A stretch of DNA of 20,713 nucleotides. Origin: a virus. The translations under genes were made by a program, and so were the position numbers. Under the pieces are notes generated by a model. The model was given only the letters and a program-made list of their open reading frames with translations, had not been told where the DNA came from and made no database searches. Below, in pieces: positions 7,032 through 14,718 of the stretch (the stretch's first letter is position 1; the number at the start of each line of letters is the position of its first letter). The DNA is taken from IMG/VR virus record IMGVR_UViG_3300019776_000778, positions 1-20,713 of that record; one strand, written 5' to 3'.

Positions 7032-9467
7032 ATGCCGCGCGTCACGCTGCTGCAATCGAACTTCACCGCGGGCGAGCTGTCGCCGCGGCTGTACGGCCGC
7101 GTGGATGTGGCGCGCTACCAGAACGGGGCCAAGGCGATCCGCAACGGCCGGGTGCTGCTGCAGGGGGGCGTGATCCGGGACTGGGGCACGCGCTACCTGG
7201 GGCAAACGCGCGACATGGCGGTGCAGGGGCGGCTGCTGCCGTTCGTGTTCAACCGCAGCACGGCGTACATGCTGGAGTTCGGCAATCTGGGCATGCGCAT
7301 CTGGCGCGCGGACGGGACGCTGGTGGAAACCTCCCCGGGCGTGCCGTATGTGGTGACGACGCCGTACACCTCGGCGCAGGCGCGCGAGCTGGACTACACG
7401 CAGGGCGCAGACACGATGATCCTGTGGCACGAGTCGATCGCGCCGCAGCGGCTGGTGCGCTACGGCGAAACCAACTGGCTGCTGGAGGCGGCGCCGCTGG
7501 TGGAGCAGCCAGCCGACGAGATCGGCGAGCGCATCGACGTGGTGGGCACGCTGAGCGCGGCGACCGTGGGCACCGGCCGGACGCTGACGGCGGCCTCGGC
7601 GCGATTCAAGCAGTCGGACGTGGGCCGGCCCATCGAGTCGGGCTCGGGCCTGGCGACGGTGACGGCATTCACCAGCACCACGCAAGTGACGGTGAGCATC
7701 ACCCGGGCGTTTGCGTCAACCACGCTGGCGGCCAACGCCTGGACGATCGGCGAGTCGCCGAAGTGCTCGGTCACGCCTTCGGCCACCGGGCCGGTGGGAT
7801 CGAACATCACGCTGACGGCGGGCACCACGACGCTGGCGGCGGCCAAGACCATCATTGGCCTGAGCTGGGCCGGCGGCACGGCCACGGCGCAGGTGACGGC
7901 GCACGGCTACGCAACGGCGGACAGCGTGGTCATCAGCGGCGTGGATGTTCCGGAGTGGAATGGCACCTACACGATCACGGTGACCACGGCCAACGAGTTC
8001 ACCTATGCGCTGGGCGGGTCGCCGGCATCGCCCACGGCGCTGGGGCAGGTGCAGCGGGTGCAGCCGGCAGGCACAACGTGGAAAAGCCCGCAGCATGTGG
8101 GCGCCTACGTGCGCATCAACGGCGGGCTGGCGCGGATCACGAGCGTGACCTCGGACACGGTGGCCGCGGCAGTGGTGGTGCAGCAACTGACCGGCACCGC
8201 GGCCGCGCAGCAGGATGCCTGGGCGCTGGAGTTCCCGGTGTGGAATTCGGTGGACGGCTATCCGCGCACCGGCACGCTGTGGGAGCAGCGGCTTCTGGCA
8301 GCGGGCAGCCCGCGCTTTCCGCAGGCGGTTTGGGGCAGCCGCACCGGCGAGCGCTTCAACTTCGCGCGCGGCGTGGCCGACGACGATGCGTTCCAGTTCA
8401 CGATTCCATCGGACGAGGTGAACCCGATCGCGTTTCTGGCCTCGGCGCGCACGCTGGTGGCGCTGACGCTGGGCGGCGAGTTCACGCTTCAGGGCGGCAT
8501 CGAGAAGCCGATCACGCCGACCAACGTGCAGATCCGCAGCCGCAGCAATCATGGCTGCGCGCTGGTGCGGCCGGTGCGCGTGGGCCGCGAGGAAGTGTTC
8601 GTGCAGCGCAGCGCGCGCAAGGTGCGCGGCCTGAGCTACAACGCGACGAACGATGATTACATGGCGCCGGACATCACCACGCTGGCCGAGCATGTAACCG
8701 AAAGCGGAATCCGCGAGCTGGCCTTCCAGCGCAGCCCGGAGCCGTGGCTGTTTGCGTTGCGCGCCGATGGCGTGCTGGCGATCTGCACCTACGAGATGCA
8801 GGATGAGAACGTAGTGGCCTGGGTGCTGCGGTCGACGGGCAGCGGCGACGCCTTTGAGTCGGTGGCCACGCTGCCGGACACCGATGGCAACGAGACGGCA
8901 TGGGTGATCGTGCGCCGAACGATCGGCGGGCTGACGCGCCGGTACATGGAGCGGTTCCAGTCGGCCGCGTACTCGGACGCGGAAGTCGTGGCCAGCAGCG
9001 GCACGGCCACGGCAACCTGGGGCGGACTGTCGCACCTCGAGGGCCGCGCGGTGGACGTGGTGGGCAATGGCAGTTACGCCGGCCGCTACACGGTCAGCGG
9101 CGGCGCGGTAACGCTGGACCGGGCGGTAAGCGCGGTACGCATTGGCCTGCCGTTCACCACGCGCGTGGCGCTGCTGACGCCCGAGCTGCAGATGGGCGAG
9201 GGCAGCGCGCAGGGCAACAGCATGCGCATTGGCGAGGTGACGCTGCGATTCCTGGAGACGATTGGCGGCCGGATCAACGGCCAGATCATCCCGACCCGCA
9301 CGCTGGACACGGCAACGCTGGATGCGGCGCCAGAGACGACCATCGGACTGGAGCGCATGGAGACGCTGGGATGGGATCGCGGCGAGGCCGAGCTGGTGAT
9401 CGAGCAGGATGCGCCGCTGCCGTTTCATCTGCTCAACGTGGTGCGAAAGGTGACGGTGAACACATGA
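7032..9467 (+). CDS. tail tubular protein B / nozzle (T7 gp12-like)
   Basis: 811 aa, close to T7 gp12 (794). N-terminus LLQSNFTAGELSPRLYGRVD then YQNGAKAIRNGRVLLQGGV (1-47) is the family opening. The central block GYPRTGTLWEQRLLAAGSP then QAVWGSRTGERFNF (409-444) is the conserved 'GyP..v.f..qRl.faG....P..vw.S..g...nF' signature. Between them, about 280-345, is a compact beta domain (TAHGYATADSVVISGV, WNGTYTITVTTANEFTYAL) that looks like an insertion. The protein forms the hexameric nozzle that caps the tail and holds spikes. It overlaps the gp13-like gene by 4 nt (ATGA). Confidence 0.92.
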   Translation: MPRVTLLQSNFTAGELSPRLYGRVDVARYQNGAKAIRNGRVLLQGGVIRDWGTRYLGQTRDMAVQGRLLPFVFNRSTAYMLEFGNLGMRIWRADGTLVETSPGVPYVVTTPYTSAQARELDYTQGADTMILWHESIAPQRLVRYGETNWLLEAAPLVEQPADEIGERIDVVGTLSAATVGTGRTLTAASARFKQSDVGRPIESGSGLATVTAFTSTTQVTVSITRAFASTTLAANAWTIGESPKCSVTPSATGPVGSNITLTAGTTTLAAAKTIIGLSWAGGTATAQVTAHGYATADSVVISGVDVPEWNGTYTITVTTANEFTYALGGSPASPTALGQVQRVQPAGTTWKSPQHVGAYVRINGGLARITSVTSDTVAAAVVVQQLTGTAAAQQDAWALEFPVWNSVDGYPRTGTLWEQRLLAAGSPRFPQAVWGSRTGERFNFARGVADDDAFQFTIPSDEVNPIAFLASARTLVALTLGGEFTLQGGIEKPITPTNVQIRSRSNHGCALVRPVRVGREEVFVQRSARKVRGLSYNATNDDYMAPDITTLAEHVTESGIRELAFQRSPEPWLFALRADGVLAICTYEMQDENVVAWVLRSTGSGDAFESVATLPDTDGNETAWVIVRRTIGGLTRRYMERFQSAAYSDAEVVASSGTATATWGGLSHLEGRAVDVVGNGSYAGRYTVSGGAVTLDRAVSAVRIGLPFTTRVALLTPELQMGEGSAQGNSMRIGEVTLRFLETIGGRINGQIIPTRTLDTATLDAAPETTIGLERMETLGWDRGEAELVIEQDAPLPFHLLNVVRKVTVNT

Positions 9468-9928
9468 CGACGCTGCAAGTGCGGCCGATGACGTTCGACT
9501 CGGTGGAGTACGTGCTGGCGCGACTGAGCGCGGCCGACCGCGCCGAGATGCAGGCCAGCGGCCTTTCGTACACGCCGCGGCTGTTCATGGAGGCGTGCAC
9601 CGGTGCGCCGGTGGCCGGGGTGGTGTTTGCCGACGGCGAGCCGGTGGCGATGTTCGGCGTGACGCAGCACCCGAGCGAGCGCGACTGCGGCATCGTGTGG
9701 ATGGTGGCGACCGAGAAGTTCCGGGCCACGGGGCTGGCGGGGGCCAAGCTGTCGCAGTCGGTGGTGGCGCAGATGCGGGCGCACTATGGCCGGCTGATGA
9801 ACATCGTGCATGCCGAGCACCGGCGCGCGCTGCGCTGGCTGGCGTGGCTGGGCTTCCGCATCTACCCGGAGCCGATCGGCCCGCATGGGGCGTTCCGGCT
9901 GTTCGACATGGAGGGCGCGCATGTGTAA
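9464..9928 (+). CDS. T7 gp13-like internal virion assembly protein (DUF2833 family)
   Basis: 154 aa with a GNAT-like fold pattern. The stretch CGIVWMVATEKFR, then a helix, then LMNIVHAEHRRALRWLAWLGFRI and HGAFRLFDMEG lines up by pattern with T7 gp13 (QCWFVTSDQVWR, LWNYVWVGNTSHIRFLKTIGA, DGQFQLF). T7 gp13 is needed for correct morphogenesis although it is not abundant in mature particles. The position between nozzle and the gp14-like gene is the same as in T7. Acetyltransferase activity is not implied; the acetyl-CoA loop is not evident. ATG 9464 overlaps the nozzle stop, and the 3' end overlaps the next gene by 8 nt. Confidence 0.85.
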   Translation: MTTLQVRPMTFDSVEYVLARLSAADRAEMQASGLSYTPRLFMEACTGAPVAGVVFADGEPVAMFGVTQHPSERDCGIVWMVATEKFRATGLAGAKLSQSVVAQMRAHYGRLMNIVHAEHRRALRWLAWLGFRIYPEPIGPHGAFRLFDMEGAHV

Positions 9929-10415
9929 CCCCATGCTCATCATGGCGGGCACGCAGGCGGCGGGCTCGCTGGTGCAGGGCTATTCGTCGATGCAGGCCGG
10001 CCGCGCGCAGTCGCAGATCAGCGAGGCGCAGGCAGTGGCCGAGCGAGATGCGGCCCAGCAGCAGGCCGACAAGCTGCGGCTGAAGACGCGGCGCGCGGCC
10101 GGTGCGGCGCGGGCTGCCTACGCAGGCGCGGGGGTGGCGGTCGACTCGGCCACGGTACTGGATGCCACGCAGGACATCGAGCAGCGAGGCTTCGAGGATG
10201 CCTACATGGCGCTGCTGACCGGTGAGCGGCGGGCGCGCGAGCTGCGGTTTCAGGGACGCATGGCCCGGCTGGCGGGGCGGCAGGCGATGGCGGCTTCGGT
10301 GCTGCGCGCGGGCGGTCAACTGGCCGGCGGCTGGATGAAGATGGACACACCGGCGCGCACGGTCAACAACTATTCGCCGTTCTATGAGGGCGGCGATCCT
10401 TTCGCGGGGCCGTGA
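9921..10415 (+). CDS. internal virion protein B (T7 gp14-like)
   Basis: 164 aa starting MCNPMLIMAGTQAAGSLVQG: Met-Cys, then an Ala/Gly-rich amphipathic/hydrophobic segment, then a long helical region (about 25-120) with the RAAYAGAGVAVDSATVLDAT block, the counterpart of 'iRaa.g.sG....S...v....' in T7 gp14 (SIRAAIGESMLEGSSMDRI). The C-terminus is Gly/Pro-rich (NNYSPFYEGGDPFAGP). In T7 gp14 is ejected first and inserts in the outer membrane. Start set by the MC motif and the 8-nt overlap with the gp13-like gene. The stop overlaps the next ATG (TGATG). Confidence 0.82.
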   Translation: MCNPMLIMAGTQAAGSLVQGYSSMQAGRAQSQISEAQAVAERDAAQQQADKLRLKTRRAAGAARAAYAGAGVAVDSATVLDATQDIEQRGFEDAYMALLTGERRARELRFQGRMARLAGRQAMAASVLRAGGQLAGGWMKMDTPARTVNNYSPFYEGGDPFAGP

Positions 10416-12430
10416 TGGCGCGGATCAATCTGGCAGATGGCGACGCGGTGCTGGGCAACCGGCTGGCCGAGCCGCAGCGCGCGGTGATGCCGCGGGCGCA
10501 GGACTTCGGCGCGGCCATCGGGGCGGCGGTGGAGGAGGTGAGCGCAGGAACCATGCGCGCCGTGATGCAGCAGCACGCCGAGCAACAGGCCCAGCAGCGC
10601 CAGGCCGAAGCGGAGCGCCGTGCGCAGCAGCGCGAGGCGGCGCGCGTCAAGGCGCTGACGGCCACGGCGCGGGTGCAGAACGGCCTGAATGCGCTGGGCG
10701 ACGAGATCAGCGCCGGTCTGGCCGACGGGACGATCGACAAGACGACGGCGGCCGATCTGTTCAAGCAGCGCGCCGAGGAGCTGTCGCGCTCCGGGGTGGA
10801 GGGCATTGACCCGGAGCACCGCGATCTGGTGCAGGCGACGTTGCTGGACAACGTGGAGCGCGCGCGGCAGGGCGTCTCGCGCATGGTGACGGCGCGCGAC
10901 AAGGCCGACATCGCCCAAGGGACGGCGGGCTGGCTGGAGGAGATGCAGCGGTTTGCGGCCCGTGGCGGGGCGCAGACCGATCAGGCCATTGTGGCGGTGC
11001 GCAACTTCCTGCCGACCGTGGCAGCCCGCGCCGGGATCGATCCGCAGAAGACGGAACAGGCCTTTGTGGAGCGCGTGCGCTTCCGGCAGGCGGCCGATCT
11101 GGTGCAGGCCGACCCCGCGGCTGCGCTGAAGAACCTGCGCAACAAGGACTGGCTGCCGGAGCTTGACCCGGATCGCCGTGCCGCGCTGATGGCGCAGGCC
11201 GACTCGGCCGTGCTGCGGCAACAGCAGCGGGCGCAGATCGAGGCGGATCGGCGGGCGCGCGAGCAGGCGCAGACGTTTCATGCGGCCGGCGCCGTGTTCG
11301 AGAGCGGCCGCGCGTTCACGGCCGAGTATGCCGACAGCTTGCTGGTGGCGCTGAAGGGCTCGCCCTACGAGGGCGCGGTGCGCGAAATGATCCGCGTCGG
11401 CCCGCAGAACGTGGCGGCGGCCACCGCCCCGGTGCTGAACCAGCAGGCCGCGCTCGATGCGCTGCGCAGCCGCGGCAACGCCGATGGCAGCACACCGGCG
11501 CTGGAGGCCGAGATCAAGCGCCGCGAGAAGGTGCTGGCCAGCGTGCAGTCGGAGATCGCCAAAGATGCGCTGAGCGCAGCCAACGACTACGGGGTGCTGC
11601 CGAAGCTGGCGCCGCTGCAAGTGACGGATGTGGCCAACCTGATCCCGCAGATTGCGCAGCGCGTGGACGCGGCGCGCACGGCGGCAACATGGGCCGGGCG
11701 TCCGGTATCTCCGCTGCGGGCAGGCGAGGCCGAGCAGCTGACGCGCCTGCTGGCGCCGCTTCCGCCCGATCAGAAGGCCACGGCGCTGGGCGCGCTGGGC
11801 GCTGCGATCAACGACCGCGACCAGATCCAGGCGCTGGCGCGGCAGATCAACGGCCAGGACTCGAGCCTGGCGCTGGCCATGATGTACGCGGACACGCGCA
11901 CGACCAAGGGGCGCAACGTCTCCGAGATCGTGCTGCGCGGCCAGCAGGCGGTGCGCGATGGCGCGATCAAGGAGGACAAGACGCGCGAGACCGGATGGCG
12001 GGCCAGCATTGCCGCCGAGATCGGCAACGCCTATTACCCGAACGACGAGGTGCGCCAGCAGATGGTCGACGCCAGCTACAGCGTGCTGTTGGGGCTGGCG
12101 GCGGAGAAGTCGCCGGACATCTCGCGCGCGGTGCGCCTGGCCACGGGCGGCATTGCCAAGCAAGCCGATGGCTCGCAGGTTCCGCTGCCCTACGGCTGGA
12201 GCGAGAGCGATCTGCGCACCGGCCTGAGAACCTACCCGGCGGACAAGCTGCCGGCCGAGCTGCGCGCCGGCGCGGTGCCGGTCAGTCGTGAGGACTTTCT
12301 GAAGAACCTGCCCGATGCGCGGCTGGTCTACGCCGGCCAGGGCCGTTACGCAATCCGCGCGGGGGCGGGATTTGTCACCGATGCGGCCGGCGGGCGCGTG
12401 GTGCTGGACTTCTCAGGCAGCGCTCAATGA
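10415..12430 (+). CDS. internal virion protein C (T7 gp15-like)
   Basis: 671 aa from ATG 10415, which overlaps the previous stop; GTG 10412 is an alternative. T7 gp15 is 747 aa. The N-terminus (MARINLADGDAVLGNRLAEP) is followed by a Gln/Glu/Arg-rich helix (about 45-80) and a mostly helical body without membrane segments or catalytic motifs. In T7 gp15 and gp16 form the inner core and the periplasmic part of the DNA-ejection conduit. Assignment rests on gene order, size and helical composition more than on a strong sequence signature. Its last 56 nt overlap the antisense membrane-protein gene. Confidence 0.75.
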   Translation: MARINLADGDAVLGNRLAEPQRAVMPRAQDFGAAIGAAVEEVSAGTMRAVMQQHAEQQAQQRQAEAERRAQQREAARVKALTATARVQNGLNALGDEISAGLADGTIDKTTAADLFKQRAEELSRSGVEGIDPEHRDLVQATLLDNVERARQGVSRMVTARDKADIAQGTAGWLEEMQRFAARGGAQTDQAIVAVRNFLPTVAARAGIDPQKTEQAFVERVRFRQAADLVQADPAAALKNLRNKDWLPELDPDRRAALMAQADSAVLRQQQRAQIEADRRAREQAQTFHAAGAVFESGRAFTAEYADSLLVALKGSPYEGAVREMIRVGPQNVAAATAPVLNQQAALDALRSRGNADGSTPALEAEIKRREKVLASVQSEIAKDALSAANDYGVLPKLAPLQVTDVANLIPQIAQRVDAARTAATWAGRPVSPLRAGEAEQLTRLLAPLPPDQKATALGALGAAINDRDQIQALARQINGQDSSLALAMMYADTRTTKGRNVSEIVLRGQQAVRDGAIKEDKTRETGWRASIAAEIGNAYYPNDEVRQQMVDASYSVLLGLAAEKSPDISRAVRLATGGIAKQADGSQVPLPYGWSESDLRTGLRTYPADKLPAELRAGAVPVSREDFLKNLPDARLVYAGQGRYAIRAGAGFVTDAAGGRVVLDFSGSAQ

Positions 12431-12626
12431 GCCAGCCGAGCGGCCCGTACACGACCACCAGCAACGCGATGGCGGCGAGGCTCCAGTACAGCGGCGCCAT
12501 GTGCCTGAACACGACGTTTCCATGCTCCCACCAGGCCGACATGAAGCCGAGCAGCGCGAGCCCGACCATGCCGGCAACGATCCAGAAGCCGGGGCTGTAT
12601 TTGAGGTGATGCCAGAGGCGACGCAT
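12375..12626 (-). CDS. antisense two-helix membrane protein, possible holin or moron (83 aa)
   Basis: The only credible minus-strand gene. The product has a basic start (MRRLWHHLKY), TM1 at about 14-33 (WIVAGMVGLALLGFMSAWW), a short loop with E34 and H42, TM2 at about 48-67 (WSLAAIALLVVVYGPLGWLI) and an Arg-rich tail (ERCLRSPAPRARRPHR), predicting both ends in the cytoplasm. It fills a 194-nt gap that the + strand leaves otherwise empty, and its codons are GC-rich at third positions. Its ATG overlaps the ATG of the + strand gene at 12625 (CATG). No clear ribosome binding site or sigma70 promoter is visible upstream on its strand. Size and topology fit a class II holin or an exclusion protein; neither is proven. 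Confidence 0.6.
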   Translation of the reverse strand: MRRLWHHLKYSPGFWIVAGMVGLALLGFMSAWWEHGNVVFRHMAPLYWSLAAIALLVVVYGPLGWLIERCLRSPAPRARRPHR

Positions 12627-14715
12627 GCTTGACGCACTCTATCAGGATTCAACCAACCGGGCGCTCGACGACGTGCAGGCCCGTCCGGGCCGGCCGCCCG
12701 AGCCCAGCCCGGGCTTCTGGTCGGGCTTGCTGACAGCCGCCCCGCGCGGCGTGGCCAGCGGCGGCATGAAAGTGGGCGCCACGCAGGCCAACGTGGCCGA
12801 GGGTTACGGCACCATCATCGGCGCGTTCGACCCGTTTGGCGCGTCGATCATCAACCGGCGCGACCCGGAGACGGTGGCGCGCGAGCGGGCCGATGCGTTG
12901 AAGCGGATCGAGGACAACCGGCTGCTGCAGAGCGACCTGGCCGACGCATTGCGCCAGCAGGCGCGGCAGACGCGGCCTGACCCGGCTACCACCGGCTTTG
13001 CGGCGCAGGCGGTGTTCGGGATCACCGACTTCGTGACGCAGGCGGCGGCCTCGTACACGATGGGCGGGCCGCTTGCATCGGCTGGCGGAACGGCGCTCAG
13101 CGAGGGCGGCGCATCGTTCGATGAGTTGCGCGCGCAGGGCGTTGACGTGCGGACGGCTGCCAAGGTTGCGGCAGTGCGCGGCGGCGCGGCGGCGGTCACG
13201 GTGGCGCTCCCGGTCGCTGGCAGCACGCTGGCGCGCACGGCGGGACTGGTGGCGGCAGGCGGCCCCGGCACCTACGTGGCCGAGAACCTGGCGGCGCGCG
13301 AGATCCTGAAGGCGGCCGACTACAGCAAGCTGGCCGAGCAAACCGATCCGTTTGACCCGCTGGGGCTGACGGTGGCAACCGGCGCGGCCGCGCTGTTCGG
13401 ATTTGGCAGCTACGGCCTGCGGGCCATGCGGGCGGCGCGACAGGCCGAGCAGGGGCGGGCCGGTGGCACCGAACCCGCAGCGGATCAACCGGCGCAGCGT
13501 GTTCCGACGCAGGACGAGGTGGACGCCGCCCATGTGGTGCTGGCGCGCGAGGTGGCCGATGCGCAGACGCTGGCCCGGCCCGGCGATCTGGCGGGCGATG
13601 CGGTGGACGCAGCCGCGCGCGAGCGGGCCGAGGTGCAGATGGCGGCCGGCGAGCGGGTGGAGGTTGCCGATGTGGTGAACCTGCGCGAAGGCGATGCGGT
13701 GCCGTCGCAGGTGGTGAGCATGATGGAGCGGCTGCGCGAGCGGCTGGCCGAGGAACCAGTGCCGCGCCGAGTTGAGCCGCCTGCCGAACCGGCTGCGACA
13801 GGTGCGACGCCTGCGACAGAAGGCGCGGCGGCTCGGCCCGGGGCGGAGCCTGCGCCCATGGCGGATGCGACGTTTCCGCCGCCAGCGGATGCGCTGTCCT
13901 TGCAGCGGGCGCTGGCCGACGAGAATCTGCGCGCCGATCTGCTGCGGATGAAGCAGGAAACCGGCTGGCAGCAGGTAGGCGGCCGGATGATTCGCGCCGA
14001 TGCCAATGACTGGCGATCGGAGGTGATTGGCCGCACGACCTGGATTCCGAACGCGGAATGGTGGCCGGACCGCCCGAAAGGGCTGACTGAAGCGCAGGTG
14101 AAGAAGGCCATCAACAAGGCGCTGGCCGGCAACAACTTGACCAAGCGCGAAACCGAGATGGTGCGCTATCTTGTCGACGTGGCGCGCGAACGTGAGGCGC
14201 TGCGCGACTGGTGGCCGACGACGGACGATCTGCGCGCCGCTGACGAGCCGGTCGACCCGGGCGAAGTGGCGATGGTGGCACGCGCGGCCGCGCTGGACGA
14301 GGCGCGCGTGGAAGACCTGGCCAAGCAGCACGGTGACGACGGCGCAGCGTTCATGCGCGCAATCAAGGAGTGGATGGATGGCGAACAATCCGCAAGACTT
14401 GCTGAAGGCAGCGCGCCGGGTCAACGCCCGCAAGGCGGCGCAGAACCCGCCCGCGGCACCAACGGCGCCCAAGCCGCCGCCGACGGCGTAACCGCAGCGG
14501 CTCAACCCGCGCGGCAGGCGGTAGGCGACGCGCTGCCCGAGGTCATGGCCGCCCGGCAGCAGATCGACACCGCGCCGCAGATGGAAGTGGAGCTGGCCGA
14601 CGGCATCCGCATGACGGCCGACGAGGCGCTGCGCACCGTGCAGGAGCAGGCCGCCGCCGAGATTGCCGACGCCAACCTGCTGCGCGTTGCCGCAGCCTGC
14701 TCGATTGGAGCCTGA
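12625..14715 (+). CDS. large ejection (internal virion) protein, first part of a gp16-like pair
   Basis: 696 aa. Order: an N-terminal helical part with Gly-rich hydrophobic stretches (about 130-160, 180-215, 246-262), suited to membrane interaction; a Pro/Ala linker (375-415); a domain at about 440-525 (MKQETGWQQVGGRMIR, TTWIPNAEWW, GLTEAQVKKAINKALAGNNL) that recurs in large phage injected proteins; and a C-terminal EVELADGIRMTADEAL...RVAAACSIG motif also common at the ends of such proteins. It takes the T7 gp16 position together with the next gene. No lytic transglycosylase signature is visible. AGAGG (12614-12618) lies 6 nt before ATG. Function in DNA ejection is inferred. Confidence 0.72.
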   Translation: MLDALYQDSTNRALDDVQARPGRPPEPSPGFWSGLLTAAPRGVASGGMKVGATQANVAEGYGTIIGAFDPFGASIINRRDPETVARERADALKRIEDNRLLQSDLADALRQQARQTRPDPATTGFAAQAVFGITDFVTQAAASYTMGGPLASAGGTALSEGGASFDELRAQGVDVRTAAKVAAVRGGAAAVTVALPVAGSTLARTAGLVAAGGPGTYVAENLAAREILKAADYSKLAEQTDPFDPLGLTVATGAAALFGFGSYGLRAMRAARQAEQGRAGGTEPAADQPAQRVPTQDEVDAAHVVLAREVADAQTLARPGDLAGDAVDAAARERAEVQMAAGERVEVADVVNLREGDAVPSQVVSMMERLRERLAEEPVPRRVEPPAEPAATGATPATEGAAARPGAEPAPMADATFPPPADALSLQRALADENLRADLLRMKQETGWQQVGGRMIRADANDWRSEVIGRTTWIPNAEWWPDRPKGLTEAQVKKAINKALAGNNLTKRETEMVRYLVDVAREREALRDWWPTTDDLRAADEPVDPGEVAMVARAAALDEARVEDLAKQHGDDGAAFMRAIKEWMDGEQSARLAEGSAPGQRPQGGAEPARGTNGAQAAADGVTAAAQPARQAVGDALPEVMAARQQIDTAPQMEVELADGIRMTADEALRTVQEQAAAEIADANLLRVAAACSIGA

Positions 14716-14718
14716 CGC

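Noticed and set aside
12427-12609. A 60-codon + strand frame with ATGA overlap to the gp15-like gene.
   Set aside because: Its composition (Ser/Thr/Pro/Met mix) looks like the reverse of the membrane-protein gene, which is far more protein-like on the minus strand.
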